A stretch of 64,000 nt of DNA, taken from the NCBI GenBank assembly GCA_021805775.1, contig JAJZED010000005.1, positions 112,205 to 176,204 on the forward strand, in the 5' to 3' direction. This document shows positions 1-9,359 of this stretch, piece after piece. The position numbers were made by a program, and so were the translations under genes. The notes below the pieces were generated by a model. That model had not been told where the DNA came from and made no database searches. It saw only the letters and a program-made list of their open reading frames with translations. The DNA is from a bacterium (GTDB taxonomy: Bacteria; Vulcanimicrobiota; Vulcanimicrobiia; Vulcanimicrobiales; Vulcanimicrobiaceae). The stretch's first letter is position 1. Each line of letters begins with the position of its first letter.

Positions 1-7
1 CCTGCAG

Positions 8-745
8 GTGGCGACGCAGCATCAGCGCCGCAAGGTCAGCTCGATCGATCGTCAGGCCGATCGACTCCGCGTGACGCTCGAACGTGTCGAGCGCGAGAAC
101 CGGCGTATCGAGGCGGCGATCGGCATGCCCGTTCGCGCGGTAAAGCCCATACGCCTCGAGAAAAAGGCGCCGCGCGGCGTTTCGAAGGTGAGTCTCGTGC
201 GCGAGCGCTTACGGGAGATCGCCGCTCTTGCCGGGCGCGCCGCATCGCTCTCGCAGCGCACGCGAAGGCAGGCAACGCGCGTGCTTAACCTCGGGAACAT
301 TACCGCGTTAGCGCAGGCGGCGATCGTCGCTCATATTCCCTCGATCGACCCTGTGGCCGGGGCGCCGATCGTCGGATGTTTTTGCTACCGCACCTACCCC
401 GACGTCGAGTTTCACGAAGGCGTCGATCTCGGTGCCGATTGGGGCGAGCCGGTCCGCGCGACGGCAGCCGGCGTCGTTACGGCCGCCTCGTATAACGGCG
501 GATACGGGCTCATGGTCGATATCGACCACGAGAACGGGTACGCGACGTGGTACGCGCATCTCTCCAGCACCGAGGTTCGCATCGGCGAACACGTGCTCAA
601 GGGGCAAGTGATCGGTCGGGTCGGGATGACCGGATTCGCTACCGGTCCGCACGTGCATTACCAAGTCATGCACGATGGAACGCCGATCGACCCGACGCCT
701 TTTCTCGACGGCATTCCTCGGAATGTCATCGCCGACAAGTCGTAG
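8..745 (+). CDS. M23-family (LytM) metallopeptidase, possibly 5'-truncated
   Basis: Probable secreted or periplasmic peptidoglycan endopeptidase. A charged, coiled-coil-like N-terminus (about 1-90) is followed by a LytM/peptidase M23 domain (about 120-235). The Zn ligands are visible: H136 and D140 in FHEGVDLG, and H217 in GPHVHY, with H184 and H215 as the supporting histidines. No signal peptide is seen, and the frame stays open upstream to the window edge. The GTG at position 8 may therefore be internal and the true N-terminus may lie outside the window. It is followed 12 bp later by yggT. Confidence 0.85.
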   Translation: MATQHQRRKVSSIDRQADRLRVTLERVERENRRIEAAIGMPVRAVKPIRLEKKAPRGVSKVSLVRERLREIAALAGRAASLSQRTRRQATRVLNLGNITALAQAAIVAHIPSIDPVAGAPIVGCFCYRTYPDVEFHEGVDLGADWGEPVRATAAGVVTAASYNGGYGLMVDIDHENGYATWYAHLSSTEVRIGEHVLKGQVIGRVGMTGFATGPHVHYQVMHDGTPIDPTPFLDGIPRNVIADKS

Positions 746-757
746 AAGAGAGCTCGC

Positions 758-1039
758 GTGAACGCTATCGCCTGCACGCTCGGCCCGCTCTTGCTTCAGT
801 TGCTCAACATTTATATGATCGTGTTGGTCGTGTACGCGGTTATTTCGTGGATTCCCGATCTCCAAGGAGCGTGGGTTCGCTACCTTGCCGCCGTCATCGA
901 GCCGGTTCTCAATCCCATTCGGCGCGTTATCCCGCCGATGGGCGGCTTCGACATCGCGTTCATCGTCCTCATTTTGCTCCTGCAGTTCGTCGTTCGCCCG
1001 GTGATCTTCTCGGCAACGCTTCACGCCTGCGCCTTCTAG
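758..1039 (+). CDS. YggT family membrane protein
   Basis: Small integral membrane protein of 93 aa with two hydrophobic segments (about 8-32 and 62-82). Between them is the family-typical stretch VISWIPD...[17 protein letters not shown], which matches the YggT/YlmG family. Members are linked to osmotic tolerance and cell-division or chloroplast-nucleoid functions, but the molecular role is not settled. GTG start, 12 bp after the peptidase stop and 10 bp before lepA, so probably co-transcribed with both. Confidence 0.85.
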   Translation: MNAIACTLGPLLLQLLNIYMIVLVVYAVISWIPDLQGAWVRYLAAVIEPVLNPIRRVIPPMGGFDIAFIVLILLLQFVVRPVIFSATLHACAF

Positions 1040-1049
1040 CGACTCCCGC

Positions 1050-2879
1050 ATGGAAAAAGCCACCGACCACGCGCATCGGCTGCAGACGATCGCGAATACG
1101 CGAAACTTCTGTATTATCGCGCATATCGATCACGGGAAGACGACGCTCTCCGACCGCTTGCTCGAAATGACGAAGACGATCGAGTCGCGCGTCTTAGAAG
1201 AGCAGCAACTCGATGCGATGGACCTCGAGCGCGAACGCGGCATTACGATTCGCATGCACCCGGTGACGTTGCGTTATCCGGCGCTCGACGGCGAAATCTA
1301 TCGACTCAACCTTATCGATACCCCCGGGCACGTCGATTTTTCGTACGAGGTCTCTCGCTCGTTGGCCGCCTGCGAAGGGGCCTTGCTGATCATCGATGCG
1401 GCGCAGGGCATCGAAGCGCAGACCTTGGCGAATTACCATCTGGCCCTGGAGCACAATCTTACCATCATTCCGGTGATCAATAAGATCGATTTGCCGGCGG
1501 CGGACCCCGAGCGCGTGATGGCCGAGATCGAAGAGCTGCTCGTTATCGAGCGAAGCGAGTGCATTCTCGCCAGCGCGAAAAACGGCATCGGAATAGAAAA
1601 TATTCTCGAAGCGATCGTCGCGCGCATACCGGCACCGCAAGGGCACACCGATCTCGTTCGCGGGCTGGTCTTTAACGCGCAATTCGATCCCTACCGCGGC
1701 GTAGTGAGCTACGTTCGCGTGGTCGACGGTGCGATCGAGAGCGGAACGAAATTTATGTCGATGGCGCACGAGCGGGTCTACGAATGCACCGAAGTTGGGC
1801 TCTTCGCCCCGCAGATGCGCCCGACGAAGCGGCTGAGCATCGGCGACGTCGGATACGTCATCGCAAACGTGAAGTCGTTAGGCGATATCGACGTCGGCGA
1901 CACGATTACCGCGGCGAACAATCCCGCCCACGTTGCTCTGCCCGGCTATCGCAAGGCGGTTCCGATGGTGTTCTGCGGGCTCTATCCCAACGAAGGTGCC
2001 GCTTATGACGCGCTCCGCGATGCGTTGGAGAAGCTAAAGCTCAACGACGCGGCGCTGGTATTCGAACCGGAAACGTCGATCGCCTTAGGCTTTGGGTTTC
2101 GTTGCGGGTTTCTCGGGTTGTTGCATATGGAGATCGTGCAAGAGCGCCTCGAACGCGATTATACGCTCGATCTCATTGCCACCTCGCCCTCGGTGGTCTT
2201 TCGCGTGACGCGAACCGACGGAACGGTGGAATTGGTCGACAACCCTTCGAAACTGCCGCCGGCGAATCTCATCGCTCAACTCGAAGAGCCGTACGTGAAA
2301 GCGACGATCATCTCCCCGCCGGATTATGTCGGAGCGATCATGGAGATCATTCAGGTGCGTCGCGGTACGTTGCTCAATATGGAATATCTCCACGACGGGC
2401 GCGTCATTTTGAGTTACGAGATGCCGTTAATCGAAGTCATCGTCGATCTCTTCGATCAGTTGAAATCGCGTACCAAGGGCTATGCCTCGCTCGATTACGA
2501 ACCGATCGGCTACCGTCAAGGCGACCTCGTGAAGTTAGAAATTCTTCTCAACGGCGAGGCCGTCGACGCGCTCTCCTTTATCGTCGCTCGCGATAAAGCA
2601 TCGAATCGCGGCCGCCTTTTGGCGGAGAAACTCAAAGAGCTCATCCCGCGACAGATGTTTGAGGTGCCGATTCAGGCTGCGATCGGCGGGAAAATCGTCG
2701 CTCGCGAAACCGTGAGTGCGATGCGTAAAAACGTTCTTGCAAAATGCTACGGCGGCGACATCAGCCGGAAACGTAAACTCCTGGAGAAGCAGAAGGCCGG
2801 TAAAGAACGGATGCGTCGCGTCGGCCGAGTGGAGTTGCCGCAGGAGGCATTTATGGCGGTGCTCCAGCTCGAATCATGA
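1050..2879 (+). CDS. lepA: Elongation factor 4 (LepA), ribosomal back-translocase GTPase
   Basis: Membrane- or ribosome-associated translational GTPase of 609 aa, the normal family length (about 600). The G1 motif [13 protein letters not shown] lies near residue 25, G3 DTPGHVDF near 90 and G4 NKIDLP near 145. An EF-G-like domain V and the LepA-specific C-terminal domain ([18 protein letters not shown]) follow. ATG start 10 bp after yggT. The stop overlaps the rdgB start (ATGA), implying translational coupling. Confidence 0.98.
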   Translation: MEKATDHAHRLQTIANTRNFCIIAHIDHGKTTLSDRLLEMTKTIESRVLEEQQLDAMDLERERGITIRMHPVTLRYPALDGEIYRLNLIDTPGHVDFSYEVSRSLAACEGALLIIDAAQGIEAQTLANYHLALEHNLTIIPVINKIDLPAADPERVMAEIEELLVIERSECILASAKNGIGIENILEAIVARIPAPQGHTDLVRGLVFNAQFDPYRGVVSYVRVVDGAIESGTKFMSMAHERVYECTEVGLFAPQMRPTKRLSIGDVGYVIANVKSLGDIDVGDTITAANNPAHVALPGYRKAVPMVFCGLYPNEGAAYDALRDALEKLKLNDAALVFEPETSIALGFGFRCGFLGLLHMEIVQERLERDYTLDLIATSPSVVFRVTRTDGTVELVDNPSKLPPANLIAQLEEPYVKATIISPPDYVGAIMEIIQVRRGTLLNMEYLHDGRVILSYEMPLIEVIVDLFDQLKSRTKGYASLDYEPIGYRQGDLVKLEILLNGEAVDALSFIVARDKASNRGRLLAEKLKELIPRQMFEVPIQAAIGGKIVARETVSAMRKNVLAKCYGGDISRKRKLLEKQKAGKERMRRVGRVELPQEAFMAVLQLES

Positions 2880-3469
2880 GCGAGAAGATTTTTCTCGCGA
2901 GTACGAACGCCGGGAAGCGCGCGGAGTTCGCAGCGCTCCTCGCCGCGCACGGCCTCGAACTGGGGCCGGCGATCGAGTATCCCGAGGTCGAGGAGAGCGC
3001 GGCCGACTATCTCGGGAATGCGGCATTGAAAGCCGAGGCGCTCCAGCACGAACTCCGCAGCCGGGGAATTGCGGCGATCGTACTCGCCGACGATAGCGGC
3101 TTGGAGATCGACGCGCTTGCCGGTGCGCCTGGAATTCGTTCGGCGCGTTACGGCGGCGCCGAGCTCTCGTGGCCGCAACGGCGCGCGTTGATACTCGCCG
3201 AACTTGCTCGGGTGCCCGATGCGTCGAGAACGGCAACCTTTCACTGCGCGCTCGTCGCGATCGACGACGCGGGGAATCGCTATCGCGGGCTCGGTGAAAC
3301 GCGGGGATGCATCGTGCGCGGCGAACGAGGCGAGGGCGGATTTGGCTACGACCCGCTCTTTCTGCCCGAGGGGCAGAGCAGAACGTACGCCGAGGCGAGC
3401 GCAGCCGAAAAGGCGATCACGAGCCATCGCGCGCGTGCATTGCAAGCCCTGGTCGCGGCGATGCACTGA
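2876..3469 (+). CDS. rdgB: XTP/dITP (non-canonical purine NTP) pyrophosphatase, RdgB/HAM1 family
   Basis: Cytosolic house-cleaning enzyme that hydrolyses dITP/XTP to the monophosphate and so keeps deaminated purines out of DNA. At 197 aa it has the family length. The N-terminal nucleotide-binding motif [10 protein letters not shown], the metal/catalytic segment [11 protein letters not shown] and the GFGYDPLF and SHRARA signatures are all present. It overlaps lepA by 4 bp (ATGA) and the following GNAT gene by 1 bp (TGATG). Confidence 0.96.
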   Translation: MSEKIFLASTNAGKRAEFAALLAAHGLELGPAIEYPEVEESAADYLGNAALKAEALQHELRSRGIAAIVLADDSGLEIDALAGAPGIRSARYGGAELSWPQRRALILAELARVPDASRTATFHCALVAIDDAGNRYRGLGETRGCIVRGERGEGGFGYDPLFLPEGQSRTYAEASAAEKAITSHRARALQALVAAMH

Positions 3470-4335
3470 TGAACGAGTCGTCGGTCGAATTTCGCATCGC
3501 TACGCCGCACGAAGCCGAACGGCTGCTCGGCGCCGCAGCGTTTACTTCGACGATCGCTGCCTTGGCGCTGAGGGAGCGCGCGCTAATGGCCATCGTCGAC
3601 GGCGAGCCGGCGGCGTTGACGATCTTCACCGGCGACGATCTCGTCGTCGAGATTGGGGAGATGGTCGTTGCGTCGGCGCTTCGCGGACGCGGCATCGCCA
3701 AGCGCGCAATCGAGTTTTTGCGCGGGCCGGAGGGACGGAGCGTCCGCGCGCTGGTGCCCGCCGAGCCTGCCGCATTCGCTCCGCTGTTCGGCGCTCTCGG
3801 CGGCGCTCTCGAACTCGTCGCCGGGTACTCGGTCGCCCTTCCCGTCGCCGATCGATTGGCGGCGGAGCTCGACGGCACCGCGCCGCTCGCCGTCCGTCCG
3901 ATTCAACTCGAGAGCGATCTCCGCGATCTCTTCGAGATCGATCGGCTCGCCGGAAACCCCTGCGATCGCGCGCTCCATGAAGCGCTCGGAGCGATCGCGC
4001 AAGGGTTGCTCTTCGCGCGCCCCGACGGAGAGCTCGCCGCGTATCTCTACGTCTTCCCAGACGGCGAGATCGGCCCCGGTGCTGCGGCCGGCTCGGCGCT
4101 CCTGGGCGACGCAATACTCTACGCGCTCTCGCGCTTGCGCGGCATCGGGCGCGATCTGGCTCGACTGCGCGTTCCGCTCTCGAGCCCGCGGCTAACGCAG
4201 ATGCTCCGGCGTTGCGGGGGGAGTATCGTCGATCTTTCGGTGGCGATCGGCGAGCCGCTACAGAGTCGTGCGGTGTGCTTGCCTCGTTGTGGTATGCTCC
4301 GCGGGGAGTCGGCGGGACGTAGCTCAGCTTGGTAG
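3469..4335 (+). CDS. Tandem GNAT-type N-acetyltransferase, stop codon inside tRNA-Pro
   Basis: 288-aa protein from an ATG that shares its A with the rdgB stop. An N-terminal GNAT fold (about 5-135) carries the acetyl-CoA loop RGRGIAKRAIEFL. A second, weaker GNAT-like half (about 150-280) contains EIGPGAAAGSALL. Substrate cannot be predicted. The reading frame runs through the promoter-like gap and ends at TAG 4333-4335, which is in the D-arm of the tRNA-Pro gene, so the last seven codons are tRNA sequence. A longer open frame from 3307 would overlap rdgB and is not needed. Confidence 0.75.
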   Translation: MNESSVEFRIATPHEAERLLGAAAFTSTIAALALRERALMAIVDGEPAALTIFTGDDLVVEIGEMVVASALRGRGIAKRAIEFLRGPEGRSVRALVPAEPAAFAPLFGALGGALELVAGYSVALPVADRLAAELDGTAPLAVRPIQLESDLRDLFEIDRLAGNPCDRALHEALGAIAQGLLFARPDGELAAYLYVFPDGEIGPGAAAGSALLGDAILYALSRLRGIGRDLARLRVPLSSPRLTQMLRRCGGSIVDLSVAIGEPLQSRAVCLPRCGMLRGESAGRSSAW

Positions 4336-4386
4336 AGCGCTTGCTTTGGGAGCAAGAAGTCGCAGGTTCAAATCCTGTCGTCCCGA
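4313..4386 (+). tRNA. tRNA-Pro (anticodon TGG)
   Basis: The full cloverleaf can be folded by eye. The acceptor CGGGACG pairs with CGTCCCG, discriminator A. The anticodon stem CTTGC/GCAAG closes the loop TTTGGGA with anticodon TGG. The T-arm GCAGG TTCAAAT CCTGT is present. No 3' CCA is encoded. Its 5' part overlaps the end of the GNAT coding sequence. Confidence 0.95.
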
Positions 4387-4413
4387 TAGGGTTTTGCATG
4401 CCGAAGGGCTCGC

Positions 4414-4487
<74 letters not shown>

Positions 4488-4504
4488 TACCGACGCGCAT
4501 GCGT

Positions 4505-4582
4505 GGTGATTGTAGCTCAGCTGGTTAGAGCGCCTGACTGTGACTCAGGAGGTCGCCGGTTCGAACCCGGTCAGTCACCCCA
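4505..4582 (+). tRNA. tRNA-His (anticodon GTG) with encoded G-1 and CCA
   Basis: Acceptor GTGATTG pairs with CAGTCAC (one G-U pair). The extra 5' G at 4505 faces discriminator C at 4579, the G-1:C73 identity pair of tRNA-His. Anticodon stem CCTGA/TCAGG with loop CTGTGAC gives GTG. CCA is encoded at 4580-4582. Confidence 0.96.
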
Positions 4583-4673
4583 CTCTGACGTGCGAGGGGG
4601 CTCCGCTTGAAAAAGTGGGGCCTCGCGTTCGCGGGTAGGAGTTATTCCCGGCTCGCCGTCGTATGCTTCGGGT

Positions 4674-7469
4674 ATGGCCGAGCGTACGCGATGGGAACAG
4701 CGGGTTCCCAGCATCCTCGCTATCGTGCTGCTTCTGGTCGGAGCCGCCGCCGCGGTTTCACAGACGCTCGCTTTCGCGCGTTTAACCGAGCGGGGAACCG
4801 CACCGGCGATTACGTCGCGCGAACGGATCGCCATCGCGGCGTTTCAACTCTCGCAACCGCTTGCCAACGCGCTGCTCGATTATCGCGACGCGGTCGTCTA
4901 TCGTCATCCGTCGGCGCGAGCTCGAGCCGCAATCGCGGTCGATCGCAATATCGCTGCGTTGAAGCGCGTGCTCCTCGCACCCGACGCGCGCGCGCTCGAT
5001 GCGGCCAGTTCGTTCGCTGCGTTCGATAAGGCTTGGGTGCGGGCGCAGCGCGCCCCGATGGGTTGGAAAGGCTTCGCGCCGGTAAGCGCACCGCTCAATC
5101 CGCTCACCATCATCATTGAGAACATCGGCGACACCTCGAATTTTAATTACGAACGCTCGGAAACCACGCAGAATCTTGCCGATATAGCCTTCAACGATCT
5201 GCCGGGTGCGTTGATGTTTCCGCGCCGCGCCGCGATCGTCGTCCGGCACGTTCTCGGTGCGACCGGCATCTCGCTCGCGCTCCGCATCGGCTTCAATACC
5301 GTCTCGGGCGAGGTCGGCGATCAGTTTAGCCTGACGCAAGATCACATCGCGCGGACGACGGCATCGCTGCGCGCGGCATTGCCGCGCCGCGATATTCCCG
5401 CAATCGCACGCTTCGTCGCCCGGGCGAAGGCGTACACTACGGCGGGCAATGCGCTCGCCAATGCGCTCGGAAATGCGGTGATGCTGCCGCGCATGGATCC
5501 GGCGTCGGCACGCAAGCTGACGGAACTGAGCATCGCCGCCGAGCGAAGCGCGGACGGGCTCTACGGCGCGACGACGGCGATGCTCGTCGCCGATCTCAAT
5601 TATCGAGCGGCGAATTTTGCCGCCGCGCAGCGAGCGCGCCTCCTGATCGTTCTCGGCATTCTCTTCGTACTCGTAGGCGCGTTGCTCCTCGCGTGGTCGA
5701 TCGCCAACGTACGCGGGCGGCGCGCGCTCGATGAGGCGCAGCGCGAACGCGAACGGTTGGCCAGCGAACTCGCGCGCCAGGATGCCGAGCGGGCGCTCCA
5801 CCTCAGCGAAGCGCAGTTTCGCGCCGTCTTCGACGGCTCGACGATGGGCATTGCCATTCTCGACCGCAACGGAAAGGCGATCGACGCGAATGCCGTCTAC
5901 CGCAGCGTGATCGACGTGCAGCACCACCTGCTCGACGGGCACGAGCACGAGTTTGCCGAGGTGATGACCGGCACGCGCGACGCATTTACGGTCGAGCGTC
6001 GCATCTCCGGTCTGAGCGAGGAGATGTGGGTCGATGTTACGATCTCCGGCGTCACCGACGCCGCGGGCGAGCACCCGTTTGCGATGTGCACCTTCGCCGA
6101 TAAGACCACGATCAAGCAGCAGGAGCGCCGTCTGAACTTCCAGCGTCTTCACGACGCGCTCACCGGGTTGCCGAATCGACAGGCCTTCGAGGAGCAGCTT
6201 GCAGTGCGCTTCGATCGCTCCCGAAATGAAGCGGGTGCGCTTTTCTCGGTGATCTTCGTCGATCTCGAGCATTTCAAAGATGTGAACGAGAGCCTCGGGC
6301 ACTCAGGTGGCGACGCCGTGCTTCGTCAAATCTCCACGCGCTTGCGGGGATCGCTCAATGCCGACGACACCGTCGCCCGCCTTGGAAGCGATGAGTTTGC
6401 CATTCTCGTCGGTACGCTTGGCGATGTCATTCACGTCGAGTCGCTGGCGCGTCGCTTGCTTGAAAATCTCTCGAAACCGTTTCTCGTCGAGGGCCGACCG
6501 ATTTTTCTCGGCGCGAGTATCGGCATCGCGATCGGGCCGGAGAAGTACGACGGCGGGGACGAGGTGCTGCGCGATGCGGAGATCGCGATGCAATATGCGA
6601 AGACCGTGGGGCGGGAGCGCTTCGCGGTCTTCGATACCGAGATGCAGACCGCTGCGGCCGAGCGCGTCGCGTTGGCCGCCGACCTTCGCTTCGCGGTCGA
6701 GCGGCGCGAATTTCGCGTCCTCTATCAACCGGTCGTCGATCTCCGCAACGGAGCGATTAAAGGGGCCGAGGCGCTGCTCCGTTGGGACCATCCGACGCGC
6801 GGCGTCATCTCGCCGATGCTCTTTATCCCCCTCGCCGAGCGCGGCGGATTCGCGCGGAGTATCGGCGCCTTCGTTCTCGATACCGGGTGCTCTCAGCTCG
6901 CCGCTTGGAGGCGCGCCGGTATCGATATCAGCACGTTTACGTTGCATTTCAACGCAACGCCGACGGAGTTGCTCGAACCGGGCTTCGATCGTACCCTCAG
7001 CGCGGCGATCGACGAATATGCGTTGAAGCCCAGCAATCTCGCCATCGAAATTACCGAGAACTCGATGCTCGACGATACCGAGCTGGCGATGGAGCGGATC
7101 GAGCGGGTACGCGAGCGCGGCTTCGCCGTCTGCATCGACGATTTCGGTACCGGATACTCGTCGATGCGGTACATGCAGCACTTCAAGATCGACGCGATCA
7201 AAATCGATAAAGGCTTCGTTGCCGGCGCGAACGGAGAGATCGCCAGCGAGCCGATCGTCCATACGCTCGTCCGGCTCTCCGAGGCGTTCGGAGTACGCGT
7301 CGTCGCCGAAGGGGTTGAGACGGAACGGCAGCGCGAGGTCCTCATCGCTGCGGGATGTATCGACGCGCAGGGCTTTCTCTTCGCCGAACCGCTGACCGCA
7401 GCGGAGTTCCGCGAGCGACTGGTAGCCCAGGCCGAAAACCTCACCTCGATGGCGGCGACTGGGGCATAG
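4674..7469 (+). CDS. Membrane-anchored PAS-GGDEF-EAL cyclic-di-GMP signalling protein
   Basis: 931-aa bifunctional-type c-di-GMP enzyme. A transmembrane segment at about 12-35 and another at about 323-345 bracket a roughly 290-aa presumably periplasmic sensor region of unknown fold. Next come a PAS domain (about 375-480), a GGDEF domain (about 490-650) and an EAL domain (about 660-920). The GGDEF signature reads LGSDEF, with Ser for the second Gly, so cyclase activity is doubtful. The EAL domain looks intact: EALLRW, DDFGTGYSS, the Lys in IKIDKGF and AEGVET. It is therefore most likely a phosphodiesterase. It sits alone between two tRNA clusters. Confidence 0.93.
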   Translation: MAERTRWEQRVPSILAIVLLLVGAAAAVSQTLAFARLTERGTAPAITSRERIAIAAFQLSQPLANALLDYRDAVVYRHPSARARAAIAVDRNIAALKRVLLAPDARALDAASSFAAFDKAWVRAQRAPMGWKGFAPVSAPLNPLTIIIENIGDTSNFNYERSETTQNLADIAFNDLPGALMFPRRAAIVVRHVLGATGISLALRIGFNTVSGEVGDQFSLTQDHIARTTASLRAALPRRDIPAIARFVARAKAYTTAGNALANALGNAVMLPRMDPASARKLTELSIAAERSADGLYGATTAMLVADLNYRAANFAAAQRARLLIVLGILFVLVGALLLAWSIANVRGRRALDEAQRERERLASELARQDAERALHLSEAQFRAVFDGSTMGIAILDRNGKAIDANAVYRSVIDVQHHLLDGHEHEFAEVMTGTRDAFTVERRISGLSEEMWVDVTISGVTDAAGEHPFAMCTFADKTTIKQQERRLNFQRLHDALTGLPNRQAFEEQLAVRFDRSRNEAGALFSVIFVDLEHFKDVNESLGHSGGDAVLRQISTRLRGSLNADDTVARLGSDEFAILVGTLGDVIHVESLARRLLENLSKPFLVEGRPIFLGASIGIAIGPEKYDGGDEVLRDAEIAMQYAKTVGRERFAVFDTEMQTAAAERVALAADLRFAVERREFRVLYQPVVDLRNGAIKGAEALLRWDHPTRGVISPMLFIPLAERGGFARSIGAFVLDTGCSQLAAWRRAGIDISTFTLHFNATPTELLEPGFDRTLSAAIDEYALKPSNLAIEITENSMLDDTELAMERIERVRERGFAVCIDDFGTGYSSMRYMQHFKIDAIKIDKGFVAGANGEIASEPIVHTLVRLSEAFGVRVVAEGVETERQREVLIAAGCIDAQGFLFAEPLTAAEFRERLVAQAENLTSMAATGA

Positions 7470-7490
7470 CGAAAGGCGTACCTTTTTCGC

Positions 7491-7519
7491 TTGCAAAAGC
7501 TCGAGCGGCCGTTTACACT
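7491..7519 (+). promoter_or_regulatory. Predicted sigma70-type promoter for the second tRNA cluster
   Basis: TTGCAA (7491-7496) and TACACT (7514-7519) are separated by 17 bp and lie 14 bp before the 5' end of tRNA-Lys. Spacing and both hexamers are close to the housekeeping consensus, and the distance fits a start just upstream of the tRNA. Confidence 0.6.
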
Positions 7520-7532
7520 GGTACGCGCCTCT

Positions 7533-7605
7533 GCGCCTTTAGCTCAGTCGGTAGAGCAGCGGACTTTTAATCCGTTGGTCCTGGGTTCGAGTCCCAGAGG
7601 GCGCA
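7533..7605 (+). tRNA. tRNA-Lys (anticodon TTT)
   Basis: Acceptor GCGCCTT pairs with AGGGCGC, discriminator A. Anticodon stem CGGA/TCCG with loop CTTTTAA gives TTT. T-arm CTGGG TTCGAGT CCCAG. CCA is not encoded. Confidence 0.96.
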
Positions 7606-7611
7606 AAATGT

Positions 7612-7687
7612 GCACCGCTAGCTCAATTGGTAGAGCAGGTGACTCTTAATCACTTGGTTGGGGGTTCAAGTCCCTCGCGGTGCACCA
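7612..7687 (+). tRNA. tRNA-Lys (anticodon CTT)
   Basis: Acceptor GCACCGC pairs with GCGGTGC, discriminator A, CCA encoded. Anticodon stem GGTGA/TCACT with loop CTCTTAA gives CTT. It lies only 6 bp after tRNA-Lys(TTT). Confidence 0.95.
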
Positions 7688-7759
7688 AATTTATCTCGCT
7701 CCGTGCTCGGCGGCGCAGGATTTGGTCGGTTCCCGTTATAGTATGGGGCGTTCGCCTGA

Positions 7760-7844
7760 GGGCAAGTGGCGAAACTGGTAGACGCGCTGGATTTAGGTTC
7801 CAGTGGGGAGACCCGTCAGAGTTCGAGTCTCTGCTTGCCCACCA
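7760..7844 (+). tRNA. tRNA-Leu (anticodon TAG)
   Basis: Class II tRNA of 85 nt with a long variable arm. Acceptor GGGCAAG pairs with CTTGCCC, discriminator A, CCA encoded. Anticodon stem CTGGA/TCCAG with loop TTTAGGT gives TAG. Confidence 0.96.
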
Positions 7845-7870
7845 TCCCCGCGTGCGGCGGGCCGTTCGAT

Positions 7871-7945
7871 GCGGAAGTAGCTCAGTGGTAGAGCATCGCC
7901 TTGCCAAGGCGAGGGTCGCGAGTTCGAATCTCGTCTTCCGCTCCA
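7871..7945 (+). tRNA. tRNA-Gly (anticodon GCC)
   Basis: Acceptor GCGGAAG pairs with CTTCCGC, discriminator T, CCA encoded. Anticodon stem CGCC/GGCG with loop TTGCCAA gives GCC. Confidence 0.96.
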
Positions 7946-7985
7946 TCGCAATGCGCCGGCCCCCCACCCATGAAGTAAGGATTCC

Positions 7986-9278
7986 GTGACGACCTCAACC
8001 CTCACCCGACTCGACGCGACCAGCGTTGAAATCGTTATCCCGGTGCTGCCCGATGCTCTCGACCGTGCTCGCGAGGTCGCGTTCCGGCGTTTGAGCAAGA
8101 ATGCGCGCATTCCGGGCTTTCGCAAAGGGCATATTCCGCGTCGCGTCTTCGAGCAGACCTACGGTACCGCCGGGATCGAATCCGAGGCGATGGAGGATCT
8201 GGTGCCGGAACTCTACAGCACGGCGCTGCGCGAGCACGAGCTCGCGCCGGTCGCCCGCCCGAAGTTGGAGATGCTGCCGAGCGCCGAGAACGAGCCGATG
8301 CGGGTGAAGGCGCGCGTTGAAGTGCGCCCGACGCTCGAACTCGGTGCCTATGAAGGGCTCTCTGTCTCGGTTCCCGAGCGCACGGTCAGCGATGAGGAGG
8401 TAGAGCGGACGCTCGAAGGGCTTGCGCGCGACCGCGGGACGCTTGCTCCGGTCGATCGTCCAGCCGTACTCGGTGATATCGTAACGATCGATTTTATCGG
8501 ACGGATCGACGGGACGCCGTTCGAGGGAGGCAGCGCCGAAGGGCAGGTCGCCGAATTGCTTGAGGATCGTTTTATTCCCGGTTTCGCAACCGGTATCGTC
8601 GGAATGAGTGCGGGCGAACGGCGTGAGATCGAGACGCAATTTCCCGAGGCCTACCACGCAAGCGATCTGGCCGGGAAAAGCGCGACATTCGAGGTCGTTC
8701 TGCACGACGTGAAGCACCTCGAAATGCCGACGCTCGACGATGCTTTCGCCGCCGAGGTCAGCGATTTTGCGACCCTCGGCGAGCTCCGGGCCGAGATCCG
8801 CAAACGCCTCGAGGGAATTGCCGCGGCTCGGGTGCGCCGCGAGATCGGCAATGCCGTTATGGAACAACTCGTCGCAGCGCACGATATCCCCGTCCCGCCG
8901 AGCTTACTGGTTGCCGAACGCGAGCAGCTTCTCGAAGAGGCCCGCCGTATGGCTCAGGAGCAAGGCACGGAGTTCCACGAATACCTCGCCTCGATCGGCA
9001 AGACCGAGGAGGAGCTTCGCGACGAACTGACCGGCGATGCCGAGCGTCGCGTGAAGGGCACGCTGCTCGTCGAGGCGATCGCCGATGCCGAGGGGATCGA
9101 GGCGAGCCCGGCGGAGATTCAGAGCGAACTCGCTCTCCTCGCCCGCCGATACGGGCAGCCTATCGACCGCGTGCGAGCGGCGCTCGCCGAGAACATGCAG
9201 TCGGTCTACGATGGAATCGTCCGAAATAAAACGCTCGAATTTCTCATCGACAAGGCGCATCGCGTTGCAGCGCCGTAG
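7986..9278 (+). CDS. tig: Trigger factor, ribosome-bound chaperone and peptidyl-prolyl isomerase
   Basis: 430 aa, the family length. The N-terminal ribosome-binding domain (about 1-115) contains the docking signature GFRKGHIPRRVFEQ near residue 40. An FKBP-type PPIase domain (about 155-245) carries GDIVTIDFIGRIDG and PGFATGIVGM. The helical C-terminal chaperone arms make up the rest. GTG start preceded by TAAGGA, 7 bp upstream. It begins a tig-clpP-clpX cluster that is conserved in many bacteria. Confidence 0.97.
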   Translation: MTTSTLTRLDATSVEIVIPVLPDALDRAREVAFRRLSKNARIPGFRKGHIPRRVFEQTYGTAGIESEAMEDLVPELYSTALREHELAPVARPKLEMLPSAENEPMRVKARVEVRPTLELGAYEGLSVSVPERTVSDEEVERTLEGLARDRGTLAPVDRPAVLGDIVTIDFIGRIDGTPFEGGSAEGQVAELLEDRFIPGFATGIVGMSAGERREIETQFPEAYHASDLAGKSATFEVVLHDVKHLEMPTLDDAFAAEVSDFATLGELRAEIRKRLEGIAAARVRREIGNAVMEQLVAAHDIPVPPSLLVAEREQLLEEARRMAQEQGTEFHEYLASIGKTEEELRDELTGDAERRVKGTLLVEAIADAEGIEASPAEIQSELALLARRYGQPIDRVRAALAENMQSVYDGIVRNKTLEFLIDKAHRVAAP

Positions 9279-9359
9279 AAACCTTCTACATGCGTTTAGC
9301 ACGGCTAGCACGGCGCTCGGGAACGAGACGCCGGTGAAGAAGGGATAGGTCGTTCTCCG

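Noticed and set aside
4782..6302. 506-codon open frame antisense to the GGDEF-EAL gene
   Set aside because: GC-rich antisense shadow with no motif; the opposite strand is an unambiguous multidomain protein.
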